From Sceloporus undulatus (lineage: Eukaryota; Chordata; Lepidosauria; Squamata; Phrynosomatidae), in assembly GCF_019175285.1 (NCBI RefSeq), contig NC_056523.1:126397306-126461305 (forward strand): DNA of 64,000 nt, given 5' to 3'. Each line of letters begins with the position of its first letter. Position 1 is the stretch's first letter. A model generated the notes under the pieces. It ran no database searches and had not been told where the DNA came from. It saw nothing but the letters and a program-made list of their open reading frames with translations. Position numbers and translations under genes: made by a program. Shown one piece after another: positions 13,501 through 21,905 of this stretch.

Positions 13501-16500
13501 TCTTCCTTCAGGCTTAGTCCTGATGGAACTGGACTTGCCTGGCCAACTCCCTCTCAGGCCGGCAGATTGGCATTTTGGAGGCGGAGTCTCCTTCCTCTCA
13601 GGCTTAGTCCTGATGGACTGGACTTGCCTGGCCAACTCCTCTCAGGCCGGCAGATGGCAGTTGTGGAGCAGTCTCCTTCCTCTCAGCTTAGTCTGATGGA
13701 ACTGGACTTGCCTGGCCAACTTCCCTCTCAGGCCGGCAGATGGCAGTTGTGGAGGGCGGAGTCTCCTTCCTTCAGCGCTTAGTCCTGATGGAGCTGGACT
13801 TGCCCCTGGCGAACTCCCTCTCAGCGGCGCAGATGCAGTTGTGGAGGGCGGAGTCTCCTTCCTCCTCAGGCTTAGTTGATGGAACTGGACTTGCCTGGCG
13901 AACTCCCTCTCAGGCCGGCAGATGCAGTTTGTGGAGGGCGGAGTCTCCTTCCTCTCAGGCTTAGTCCTGATGGAGCTGGACTTGCCTGGCGAACTCCCTC
14001 TCAGGCCGCGATGGCAGTTGTGGAGGGCGGAGTCTCCTTCCTCTCAGGCTTAGTCCTGATGGAGCTGGACTTGCCTGGCGAACTCCCTCTCAGGCCAGCA
14101 GATGGCGTTGTTGAGGGCGGAGTCTCCTTCCTCTCAGGCTTAGTCCTGATGGAGCTGGACTTGCCTGGCTGAACTCCCTCTCAGCCGGCATATGGCAGTT
14201 GTGGAGGCGGAGTTCCTCCTTCCTTCGTCATCCGGAGAACTAGACTTGCCTGGCCACCCTCTCAGGCCGGCAGATGGCAGTTTGTGGAGGGCGAGTCCCC
14301 CTTCTCTCAGGCTTAGTCCTGATGGAGCTGGCCTGCCTGGCGAACTCCCTCTCCAGCCGGCAGATGGCAGTTGTGGGGCGGATTTTCCTCCTTCCTTCAG
14401 GCTTAGTCCTGATGGAGCTGGACTTGTTGCCTGGCAACTCCCTCTCAGGCCGGCAGATGGCAGTTGTGGAGAGCGGAGTCTCCTTCCTTCAGGCTTAGTC
14501 CGATGGAGCTGGACTTGCCTGGCGAATTCCCTCTCAGGCCGCGATGACAGTTGTGGAGGAGCGGAGTCTCCTTCCTTCAGCTTAGTCCTGATGGAGCTGG
14601 ACTTGCCTGGCCGAACTCCCTCTCAGCCGGCAGATGGCAGTTGTGGAGGGCGGAGTCCCCTTCCTCAGCTTAGTCCTGATGGAACTGGACTTGCCTGGCG
14701 AACTCCCTCTCAGGCCGGCAGATGGCAGTTTTGTGAGAGCGGAGTCCTCCTTCCTCTCAGGCTTAGTCCTGATGGAACTGGACTTGCCTGGCCACTCCCT
14801 CTCAGGCGGCAAATGGCAGTTGTGAGGGCGGAGTCTCCTTCCTTCAGGCTTAGTCCTGATGGAGCTGGACTTGCCTGGCGAACTCCCTCTCAGGCCGGCC
14901 AGATGGCAGTTGTGGAGGGCGGAGTCTCCTTCCTTCAGGCTTCGTCCGGATGGAGCTGGACTTGCCTGGCGAAACTCCCTCTCAGGCCGGCAGATGCAGT
15001 TTGTGGAGGGCGGAGTCTCCTTCCCTCAGGCTTAGTCTGAATGGCCATGGCCTCCAGAGGCCTAAAAAAGAACCTGCTTCTGGCAGGTTCTTTTTACACT
15101 TTGTGCAGGGCGCCATGTGCACTTGGCATGTCATGATGTTCATGGTGTGATGCTGTTTGGGTGCTGCGCAGCACGTACGTCATCGTTTACGCACCCAATG
15201 TGGCAAGATAGTGCCCATGCGCCGAAGTAGGTTGGGCGCACCAGTCTGTACCAGGCAAGCCCACTCTATTTGGTGGGCTTTACTTTTATGTAAGGGTAAA
15301 TATTCCATATTAATTTTACAACTGGAATTCTCCTTCACCATGCCTTTTAATTTTTCTTTGTTAGCTTCTCTGGGCACAGGCAGGGATATGTGGCCCTCAG
15401 ATGATGTTGACTTCAGTTCTCAGCTTTCTAGCCGCATAGCCAGGGATGAATGCTAGACTGTCCAGCATCTGTAGGGTTGTCAATATTACACACCTCATGT
15501 GGGCATCAATTTTTGTCAGAGGAGATGACTGATAACTGAGATGTTACTACGTATATATGTATGTACAGTGATAGATCAAAAAGCAGTAACTGAGGCCAAT
15601 ATAAGTAAGCAAGTAAGCAGTTAGTCAGTCAGTTGGTGTGTAGTGGCTCGCAAAGTCATTTAGGGCCTTTAAAAGAAAACATTTTAAGGAAAGCATTTTT
15701 AAAATTAAAAAAAATTGTACAAGAGATGTAGAATTCAAACTGAATCTAATGAACGAAAGCACAATTATCACCCTCAATTACTCCAATCTATCAGTCTATA
15801 AAACGACTGGCATCTGTGTTCCTTCCAAGAAAAGTCTCTTCATTCATTTTAATTACTGAAAATATAATGCCTCTTTTCAATAGAGAACATGAACATGTTC
15901 AGTAACTCATATATTTCATGCTACACAAAAACATCAGCTGAGCTGCATGAAAACGGGCTGGATCCCTCCAGGTTCAGAGGCCACATCACACATGATGAAA
16001 TGGCAGAGCTGAAGAACCTAGTCTCCCTTGTTATTGTTATTGCTGCCTGTGTGCCTTCAAGTCATTTCAACTTTTGGCATCTCTAAGGCAATTCTATGAT
16101 GGGATTTTCTTGGCAAGATTTCACAGAATCAAGAGCGGGCGAGACACAAGGGCCAGTCAGTCAAACCCCCCTGCCATGCAGGAAATTGTTCTGAGGAGGT
16201 GTACCATTTGCTTCCCATGAGGCTGAGAGAGTGTGACTTTGCACAAGGTCACCCAGTGGGTTTCATGGCGGACTGGGAATCAACCAGGAATCTCACAATA
16301 AAGATAGGGATATAGTATTTAACAAAATAAAATAAAATACCACCACCACCACCAACAACAACAGAGATTATGAATTCCCAGCATGACACAGAAACATTAT
16401 TTAGCGCTATATTCTCACAAAAACATACTCCATTCTAAACATAATTACTAAGCAACACACCAGATGTACACATATCAATAAACGGTGCTGTTTCGAATTG

Positions 16501-19500
16501 TAATTAACTTTTTACAGAAACATAGCCATGTTAGTCTGGGAATATCATGTGAAAAGGAATCTTGCAGTACCTTTGAGACAAACTGGTGGAAAGAAAATTT
16601 GTAGCATGAGCTCCCATAGATTTGGTCTACTTTCTCATCGTGCAAATCTACGAAAGCGCTGCTACAACTCTTTTGCAGTTAGTCTCAAAGGTGCTGAAGA
16701 TTCTTTGCTACTTTTAAATACATATTACACTAGCTTTCCCATGTTCTATCAAGGCAATGCAACTCTTGCTTCCATTTCAACTGTGAATTTGCTGTCTTTG
16801 AGATTTTTATTTTATATATGTAATGTTAAACACTTTTTGATGTTGTGCAGCATAGAGCAACATCAACGTTTTGGCACCATTTTCCATCTTTTGACTGTAG
16901 TCATTCAGCGTGAGCTGAGAAACACATCTGCCTTTCTCAGTGAGCAAAGAACACCGTAAACGTCTCTCAGAGGAGGCTTTTATTCTTAGAAGACATTCCA
17001 CTGTGTACAACAATATATACATCGACCCATCCACCATCCACGTAGTAACACCTACTCTGGGGTACACTGCTCCACTACTCTCACAAGGTTCCCTGAGGCC
17101 CCACTAGGCTTGCCTCTCCCTCTGGTCTCACAAAGATCCAGTCTCCCTCCTGAGGACCTCCAGACTGGCAGCATCCTACATACTTTACAGCACTTGTTGA
17201 TATCTTTTTGATTGTTCATTTCTTTCTGTTTACTGCCTAATCCTTCTGCTCTCAGTAACCCGTTTATGGCCGGGTTACTATTAAAACCCACATTGTACAT
17301 TTTCCTTATGACTCTATATCCCAACATGTAAGTTAACAGACTGGAACTTTTGGCTTTGTTTACTAACACAGGTCAAATAAATATGACAAAAAGAAATCCC
17401 AGTAACGCTGGAGCAATATAAATCAAGATTTCCTCTTGGGCTCTTATTCTTCTACCAAATGAAAATGTATCACTCAGGTACTTGCAATTATTGTTATTCA
17501 TGCTTTGTCTTTATATGCAATAAATATAAAATGTGATGTGAAATCCGATTATCGGAAATGGCACTTGATATCATAAAGATCATAGGCACCATACAGCACT
17601 CTCATTTAGCTGCCCCAGATAGTATTATTATCAGAGTACATAGACTGTTCTTTTTAAATTGAAACTTAAGTTTCACTTATTAGAGTAAGATTCAAAATGG
17701 CAACTCTGAAGGGTTTCAATAGAATTACAATTAAAGAACAGGAGCATGGTCTAGGAATTAATGTTCAGTACCAGATTTGAAAGCTAGCATGATGTAGTGG
17801 TTTGAGTATTGGATTTTGACTCTGGAGATCAGGGGTCCAAAACACACTGCACAAATAAACCAGTTTGAAGCCGCTTTAACTGCCTGGCTCAATGCCAGAG
17901 AATTCTAGGAACTGTAGTTTTGTGAGACATTTAGCCTTCTGTCAGAGAGCTTTGCGGCCAAAAATAAACTACAATTCCCAGGATTCCCTAGCATTGAGCC
18001 AGGGCAGTTAAAGTGGCTTCCAAGTGGATTATTTCTGATGTTTTGGACTGGGTTTCGCTCCTTGCTCAGTCATGGAAATCTGCTGGGTGACCTTGGGTGA
18101 GTCACACTCTCAGCATTGATAACTCTGTGACAGGATTGCCTTAGGCCGGCCCTTGGTCAGAAATGACTTGGAGGCACATAACAAAAACCAGATTTGAGCT
18201 CACAAGGATTCATACATAGATTCCCCCAAAGCTTTCTCCATCAGGAGAGTCTACATAGCTTTAGCTAAATAGTGAAATAGAATCCACTGTAAATCAACCC
18301 AGATTTACTAGTAACTCCCAAACTACCTTTTATGTATCCCTGCATTATATCCTATGGAGAAAAACAGTTACTTTTATCTCATACAGGGCTATTATGTCAC
18401 AAAGGTATCAGAACAGAAAGAGCATGTGTCCAACTAGCAACTTTTTAAAACACAAATCTGGGCTAGACAACTGTGGCTATTCAAATGTTTTTGCCAACAG
18501 TCTGTGCCAGTGTTGCCAATAATGAGGGACTATGGGGGCTGAATAAACATGTGAATAGTCAGTCTCTTGCCCCTGATTTAAATCCTTTTCAGTTGGGAGA
18601 CACACACACACACAAAACCATTAAAAATCTTCTAGTATTCTATGGACACCAGCCTTCAAATCCAATGTCCACCACATGGATTTCATAGGATTTTCTTAGG
18701 CAAGGAACACCCAGAGGGGATTTTTGCCAATTGCTTCCTCTGAAATATAGCCTACAGCACCTGGTATTCCTTGGTGGTCTCCCATCCAAATACTAACCAG
18801 GGATGACCCTGCGTAGCTTCCAAGATCAGGTAGGCTCTGGTGGGGAGGAGGGAGGATATGTTGTAATAGAAATGTCCTAAAATATAATGGCAAACTGATA
18901 GGCACAAGTCTCTAACCTCAAGTCCTGAGTCAAGTCTCAAGTCCTTGCAAGATTTCCAGATCTAATCATATGTATATAAATGTGGAATTATGTGTATATG
19001 TATGTGTGTTTGTACACATCATACACATCTCCTGTACTACAAACGTGTGTGTGTGCATGCCTTCAAGTTGCCTGTCAACTCATGACAACTCATGAATTTC
19101 ATAGGGCAGGCCTGCACAACATATAGCCTGGGGGCTGCATGTGGCCCTCCCTCCAAAGGATTTTGGGTGGCCCACAAGGATGTGGAATGATTTCAAGGCA
19201 TGTCTGCTACTGAGGAAAAGGCCATGTGGAGGAGGACGGCAAACACTCGCCCTGCAAGGCTCCTCCGCTGCTCAGCTTTCTCCTGAGAAGGCCAGGTAGC
19301 AGAGGAAGGGGTAAATACTCACCCCTCGTGGCTTCTCTGCCGCTCGGCTTTCTCCTGAGGAGAGGGCCGAGCAGAGGAGGATGGAATTAATATTAATTCA
19401 TTAATTAGTATTTAATTAAAACCGATTTGTGGCCCAAAGAAGTTCAACCTATTTTAATTTTGGCCCCCATCTACTTCCGGGCTTGTGCAGGTCCGTCAGG

Positions 19501-20568
19501 CAAGAGCTAGTCAGAGGTGGTTTTACCAGTTCTTTCCTATGAAATATAACCCATAGCACCTGGGACTCATTGGCGGTCTCCCATCCAAGCACTAACCAGG
19601 GCTGGCCCTGCTTAGCTTCCAACATCACTTGAGATCTGGCTCACAACCTTTGGCCCTCCAGATGCTTTGGACTTCAATTCCCAGAAGCCCCGGCCAGCAT
19701 GCGCATTGTTCAGGAATTCTGGGAGTTGTAGTCTCAAAACAATCTAGAGGACCGCTGCTTTAGGGTATTTGGGCCGGATAAGAACCAGGGGCAGAAACGG
19801 CGTCGGCAGCCCCAAAGACACCGCTTCCCTCTTCACCCGGGGCTAAGCGAGGAGGAGGCGGAGGACTGAGGCAGAAGAGGGCCCAGAGAGGCCGAGGCCC
19901 CTGAGGAGGAGGTTTGGGGCTGGGGAAGGGGGACCAGGGGTCTCCCGCACAAAACGGAGGGCGTGACCAAATAAAAGGCAATGCTTCTTAGAGGATTACC
20001 ACACTACACTCTTAGAGTGCTGCTGCTCCGGCTGCCTCCTGGAGCATTCTGGGGTTTGTAGTTCAATGAGGCCTAAGTTGCATTGTGGGACAGGCAGTTT
20101 AAGGAGGGGGCCTTTAAAATTCTCCTAGGCCTCAATGAACTCCAAAACCCAGAATGCATCAGGAGGCAGCCGGAGCAGGAAAAGGGGAATAGCCGCACTC
20201 TAAGAGTGTAGTAGTGCGGGAACGTGGTTAATCATGCCCCAAATGAAAAGCATTTTGAGACTCCTCCTGGAGCGGTTCCCCCTGGGCGCCATTTTGTGTC
20301 GTAGCAGGAGATAGGCCCTCCCCGCAAGTCCCGCCCTCCTGGCTTCACACAGAGATGGTGGAGGACTCGGTCTCGCGCGGCAACCAGCCCTCCAATCACA
20401 AAGCGGAACTCGCTGACGGACAACCGCACTGTCCAATCAGCGTCCTCGATGCCTCACGGCCAGCCAGCAAAATACAGCCGGGCCCAGCGCCGTTCTTTCT
20501 GCTCAGGGGCCCCGTCCCTCGCCTCCCCGCTCCCTCCTTAACGGACGCTCACCGTAGCCCTGATCCAT
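4057..20568 (-). CDS. AKAP8: AKAP8 (AKAP95), 5' part: exons 1-4 of the gene
   Basis: Four exons on the minus strand splice in phase (16+39+289+523 nt = 289 codons) into an N-terminus starting MDQGY and rich in Tyr, Gly, Ser and Asn. It includes the segment [16 protein letters not shown], which closely matches human AKAP8, and the motif PPSLFSQ shared with AKAP8L. AKAP8 is a nuclear-matrix A-kinase anchoring protein that works in chromosome condensation and RNA splicing; its Tyr/Gly-rich N-terminal region is known to drive condensate formation. The zinc fingers and the RII-binding helix belong to later exons, which lie before position 1. All splice sites seen are GT-AG. The assignment to AKAP8 rather than AKAP8L rests on the sequence and on AKAP8L lying just upstream in the same orientation, as in human. 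All four exons are open, so the gene looks functional. Confidence 0.95.
4690..4830 (+). mobile_element. LINE 3'-tail fragment ending (AAAT)n
   Basis: The text TTTTAATGCTGTGAAGCCAC, then TTTGAGTCCC and GGGATATAAATAAATAAATA is the shared 3' tail of reptile L2/CR1-like retroposons (compare 35,215-35,280). It lies in AKAP8 intron 3; the rest of that intron on either side shows nothing recognisable. Confidence 0.55.
5360..5592. mobile_element. Tc1/mariner-type MITE
   Basis: The ends are inverted: ACAGTGCACCCTTCCCTTAC at the left and, read on the other strand, ACTGTATCCGCATTATACAC at the right, followed on both sides by a CGGGG motif. The body is CpG-rich and fold-back with a C run at 5407-5420. 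Non-autonomous Tc1/mariner relatives look like this. It lies in AKAP8 intron 3. Confidence 0.6.
5753..6041 (-). CDS. AKAP8: AKAP8 exon 3
   Basis: The acceptor TTTTGCCAG ends at 6042 and the donor GTAAGTTT starts at 5752. The exon is 289 nt and enters with the last two bases of a Gly codon. It encodes YEGYDYYSAQ, an Asn/Ala/Thr-rich stretch, then [20 protein letters not shown], nearly the same as the human [21 protein letters not shown] segment, and ends GEGLEDQG. This is the Tyr-rich low-complexity N-terminal region. The exon leaves two bases of a Ser codon that exon 4 completes. Confidence 0.95.
6395..6760 (+). mobile_element. L2-tailed retroposon with an internal duplicated unit
   Basis: Two tandem copies of a unit of about 75-85 bp (GGGAGAGAAGGGCAGGCCAG at 6414 and 6490) are followed by CTCCTTTTGTGTCTTGTC, AGATTGTAAGCCTGAAAGCAG and a tail GGGGTATAAATAGTAATTATT. 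The same element recurs at 34,980-35,286 and 60,290-60,455 and, reversed, at 9,603-9,870. The internal unit is the apparent ancestor of the 90-bp minisatellite unit. It lies in AKAP8 intron 2. Confidence 0.7.
6761..8382. other. AKAP8 intron 2, mostly unassigned
   Basis: No exon was found. A fragment at 7,688-7,760 (GAAGCTGCCTTATACTGAGC) is a known dispersed reptile repeat piece. The rest is AT-rich and shows no clear element or conserved coding signal. Confidence 0.5.
8383..8612 (-). mobile_element. 5S-rRNA-derived SINE
   Basis: On the minus strand the head reads as a degenerate 5S rRNA: a match to the GATCTTGGAAGCTAAGCAG region, then a remnant of the ACTTGGATGGGAGAC region. The body ends in CTTGAAGGCACACACACACA with a (GT)n-type tail. 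A 5S promoter head plus unrelated body and tail is the build of SINE3-like elements. Related copies lie at 18.65 kb and 19.05-19.78 kb. Confidence 0.75.
8943..8981 (-). CDS. AKAP8: AKAP8 exon 2 (13 codons)
   Basis: A 39-nt exon between an acceptor ending CTTACAG (AG at 8983-8982) and a donor GTATGTC (GT at 8942-8941). It encodes YGSWGTDTCSTQG in the frame set by exon 1, and corresponds to GYGAWSAGPANTQG of human AKAP8. It is too short to stand out as an open frame. It was found by searching between exons 1 and 3 for this segment. Intron 1 upstream is 11.6 kb and holds the minisatellite. Confidence 0.88.
8982..9602. other. AKAP8 intron 1, proximal part, unassigned
   Basis: Apart from a pyrimidine-rich run at 9,050-9,085, nothing recognisable. 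The pyrimidine run is too far from the exon 2 acceptor to be its tract. Confidence 0.5.
9603..9870 (-). mobile_element. L2-tailed retroposon, reverse copy, fused to the minisatellite
   Basis: Read on the minus strand it shows the same parts as the copy at 34,980-35,286: the unit CCATCTGCCTTGGTCCAGGC, AGAAGAACCACTGGACCTC, TTCTCCTTTGTTTCGTGTC, AGATTGTAAGCCTGAGGGC and a short AAATAATAAA tail. Its upstream end runs without a break into the 90-bp tandem array, so the array begins within this copy. Confidence 0.7.
9795..15040 (+). repeat. Minisatellite: about 59 units of 90 bp with a CTCF-like motif
   Basis: By hand count about 59 head-to-tail units fill 5.2 kb of AKAP8 intron 1. The commonest unit is 90 bp: it runs TGGAGCTGGACTTGCCTGGC, GAACTCCCTCTCAGGCC, GGCAGATGGCAGTTGTGGAG, GGCGGAGTCTCCTTCC, TTCAGGCTTAGTCCTGA. 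About 38 units keep CAGATGGCAG exactly. Units differ mostly by loss of single bases in short runs. Because 90 is divisible by three and the unit lacks stops in some frames, long open frames (up to 282 codons at 14,192-15,040) arise by chance and are not genes. GC content is much higher than in the flanks. Confidence 0.95.
15045..15265. mobile_element. GC-rich fold-back MITE bordering the minisatellite
   Basis: It starts with a perfect 13-bp stem, AAAAAGAACCTGC (15065-15077) and its complement (15083-15095), around a 5-base loop. The right end AGTCTGTACCAGGC matches the end of a similar element at 57,743-58,005 (CCTGTCTGTACCAGGCC). The left end is less clear. It is probably a non-autonomous DNA transposon; the superfamily is not determined. 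Confidence 0.5.
15266..16034. other. AKAP8 intron 1, unassigned
   Basis: No coding signal or clear element was seen. Short tandem GTAAGCAAGTAAGCAGTTAG near 15,604 and A/T-rich runs only. Confidence 0.5.
16035..16305 (-). mobile_element. tRNA-derived SINE (Sauria-type)
   Basis: Minus-strand features: CACTGGGTGACCTTGTGCAA, a GGAAGC piece, GGCAAATGGTACACCTCC, CTTGCCAAGAAAATCCCATC and a final CTTGAAGGCACACAGGCAGC. This is the body and tail of the tRNA-derived squamate SINE also seen at 25.3 kb and 17.8 kb. Confidence 0.7.
16512..16715. repeat. Short inverted-repeat element
   Basis: AATCTTGCAGTACCTTTGAG (about 16,558) is repeated in reverse near 16,680-16,710 (CTCAAAGGTGCTGAAGATTC). It starts with CATAGCCATGTTAGTCTGG, a phrase common in reptile dispersed repeats. 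The family is not assigned with confidence. Confidence 0.5.
16716..17789. other. AKAP8 intron 1, unassigned
   Basis: No exon and no element could be assigned. Around 16,900-17,350 the sequence has longer open stretches on the minus strand, but they carry no recognisable domain and have no splice context. Confidence 0.4.
17790..18195 (+). mobile_element. Sauria-type SINE split by a fold-back MITE
   Basis: The tRNA-like head AGCATGATGTAGTGGTTTGA (A-box region) and TGGATTTTGACTCTGGAGAT are cut at about 17,838. The SINE resumes near 18,050 with the TGGGTGACCTTGGGTGAGTC body and ends GAAATGACTTGGAGGCACA. The inserted segment is a palindromic MITE with arms CCGCTTTAACTGCCTGGCTC and GAGCCAGGGCAGTTAAAGTG, the same family as 23,310-23,540. 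Confidence 0.7.
18196..18649. other. AKAP8 intron 1, unassigned
   Basis: No recognisable feature except a short (CA)n near 18,600-18,615. Confidence 0.5.
18650..18845 (-). mobile_element. 5S-rRNA-derived SINE
   Basis: The minus strand shows GATCTTGGAAGCTACGCAGG, GTCATCCCTGGTTAGTATTT and GGATGGGAGACCACCAAGGA: these line up with the 3' half of vertebrate 5S rRNA, including the internal promoter region. A SINE body follows. Confidence 0.8.
19040..19785 (-). mobile_element. 5S-rRNA-derived SINE interrupted by two MITEs
   Basis: SINE parts lie at about 19,040-19,105, 19,497-19,637 and 19,763-19,785. The 5S-like part is GCTAAGCAGGGCCAGCCCTG then GTTAGTGCTTGGATGGGAGA on the minus strand. A hAT-like MITE (about 19,106-19,496; ends CCTGCACAA and TTGTGCAGG) splits the body. 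A second fold-back MITE (19,638-19,762; CCTTTGGCCCTCCAGATGCT at its left) splits the 5S head. The nesting shows that both MITEs are younger than the SINE. Confidence 0.7.
19999..20218. mobile_element. Near-perfect fold-back MITE next to the CpG island
   Basis: Arms of about 75-90 bp are complementary: CACTACACTCTTAGAGTG at the left and CACTCTAAGAGTGTAGTAGTG at the right, with GGCTGCCTCCTGGAGCATTC matched by GAATGCATCAGGAGGCAGCC. It lies in AKAP8 intron 1 about 330 bases downstream of exon 1. It could fold into a long hairpin in the pre-mRNA. Confidence 0.75.
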
Positions 20569-20720
20569 GGCTTCCCCGCGTCGCCTCGACCGAGACCCTG
20601 ACGGCGCCAGCGTCTCAGGCCGGCGCTGATTGGCTCATGCGGACAGCCCCTGAGCTTCTATTGGCCGTCGCGCCAAAGAACCACCTCTCTACGTCCCCAC
20701 ACAGGATCCCTCCTCCCGCC
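20220..20720 (-). promoter_or_regulatory. AKAP8 CpG-island promoter
   Basis: This stretch is GC-rich with many CpG and surrounds AKAP8 exon 1. Upstream of the ATG on the minus strand are two CCAAT boxes, seen as ATTGG at 20629-20633 and 20660-20664, about 60-95 bases before the start codon. There is no TATA box. Two more CCAAT boxes in the opposite orientation lie at 20392-20396 and 20433-20437, inside intron 1, and a YY1-like GCCATTTTG lies near 20288. This suits a housekeeping CpG-island promoter. The exact start site is not visible. Confidence 0.75.
20553..20568 (-). CDS. AKAP8: AKAP8 exon 1 (coding part, MDQGY + 1 nt)
   Basis: The ATG is at 20568-20566. It is followed by GAT CAG GGC TAC G and a consensus donor GTGAGCG starting at 20552. 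The encoded MDQGY(G) equals the known start of AKAP8 proteins. The exon lies in a CpG-rich stretch, and the 5' UTR would run upward from 20569. Exon 2 begins with the two bases that complete the sixth (Gly) codon. Confidence 0.93.
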
Positions 20721-20751
20721 TCAAGCTAGCAAGGCGCTTTAATTAACCTAG

Positions 20752-21130
20752 GCTGCCATCTACGCCGCAGAAATAATGCGATATGACTCCGCTTTAAACT
20801 GCCACGGCTCAAAACTAGGAGATTCTGGGAATTGTAGTCCTGTGAGGCACTTATTTAAATGGATGGTTTTAATGTTAAATGTGTTTAATTGATATTTTAG
20901 GGGAGGGAGGGAGGGAGGGAATAATTGGGATTATTGTTCTATTGGATGGATGTTTATTGTAAGACGCCTTGATCCTGATGGACAGGCGGGGTAAAAGTAA
21001 AGTGTTTATTATTACTCTTGACAGGGAGCTCTGGTGCCTCAGTAAATTACAGTTCCCAGGATTCCACAGCATGGAGCCATGGCAGTTAAAAGCGATGCCA
21101 GCCTGGATTATCTCAGCCGTGTGGATTCAG
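20752..21130. mobile_element. Fold-back MITE split by an LINE tail
   Basis: Left arm at 20,752-20,868 (GCAGAAATAATGCGATATGA, CCGCTTTAAACTGCCACGGC) and right arm at about 21,013-21,130 (TTCCCAGGATTCCACAGCAT, ATGGCAGTTAAAAGCGATGC) belong to the same MITE family as 23,310-23,540. Between them 20,869-21,012 is a LINE 3' tail (GATGGACAGGCGGGGTAAAA, TTATTATTA). It lies just upstream of the AKAP8 promoter. Confidence 0.6.
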
Positions 21131-21350
21131 CCAGAGTGACCAAAAGTCCCAATGCCAAGGAAGACAACAAGGCACCACAAAATATAGTAGGGCAATCAAG
21201 GGAAGTAAGTGTAGGGCATCCGCTTCCCCACTGCCATGTCTTGTTCAGATTGCAAGGCTTGAGGGCATCATGTGAAGTCGAAGGCCTTCAGGGCCAGCCA
21301 GCATCCACAGTTTTTTGTGGGCAATGAGGCCATGCTCTAGAAGAGTTTAT

Positions 21351-21905
21351 ACCTTTTTAAAATAGTTTTATTGAGTATATACAAACATATAACATAAATC
21401 GTATCACAAACAAAAACAGCCAACCATTTACAGCAGTTACATATAGAAAACAAAATTTCATTGTAAAACTGTATTCTGATTGACCATCTTCAGTTTCTTA
21501 ATCTTTTATTTTCCGATAAGACTTCCTTTTCTTCTTATAACTGGTGTCACACTGATTACTTTAGAAGGAAGAGAGGAAGGAATATATGCCAAACATAGGC
21601 ATGTATACAGTACAGTATATGCATAAAAATAAATCTGTATGTACGTATGTGTCTTCCTTCTTTACTTGTGCCTGTTTGATATATATATTACTTAAATGTC
21701 TTGTCTTGCATTTCTAAGATAGCATAATTAAATTTAAATCACACATCTCATGTGGTTTTCTACCTTTATTACAATTCTATTAATCCTAAATTTAATTTGT
21801 GCTTTGCTTCATTTAGTCGCTGTTTCTCCCAGTTTTTGAGATAACTTATTACCATTTCCCATTCTTCTGAATATTTGTTTGCTTCCATACTTGTATTTTT
21901 TTTGG
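21351..21905 (-). mobile_element. L1 3' end inserted in the PLE
   Basis: The 555-bp insert is flanked by an exact 11-bp duplication GAAGAGTTTAT (21,340-21,350 and 21,906-21,916), and PLE sequence continues on both sides. The insert begins with CTTTTTAAAATAGTTTTATTG, i.e. an A-rich L1-like 3' end on the minus strand, with a TC-rich 3' UTR like that of the L1 at 2.7 kb. Confidence 0.75.

Noticed and set aside
14192-15040. Long open frames (up to 282 codons) over 9.8-15 kb on both strands, with repeats such as MELDLPGELPLRPADGSC
   Set aside because: They follow from a 90-bp repeat unit divisible by three. Several frames are open at once, they change frame with single-base differences, and no start, splice or domain signal supports a gene.
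9888-15040. CRISPR-like array
   Set aside because: Units are contiguous with no unique spacers, the unit is 90 bp and the genome is vertebrate.
15061-15096. A bacterial-style terminator hairpin followed by T run
   Set aside because: The context is a vertebrate intron; the hairpin belongs to a fold-back MITE.
16807-17369. Minus-strand open stretches in AKAP8 intron 1
   Set aside because: No similarity to known proteins, no splice context, and length within chance expectation.
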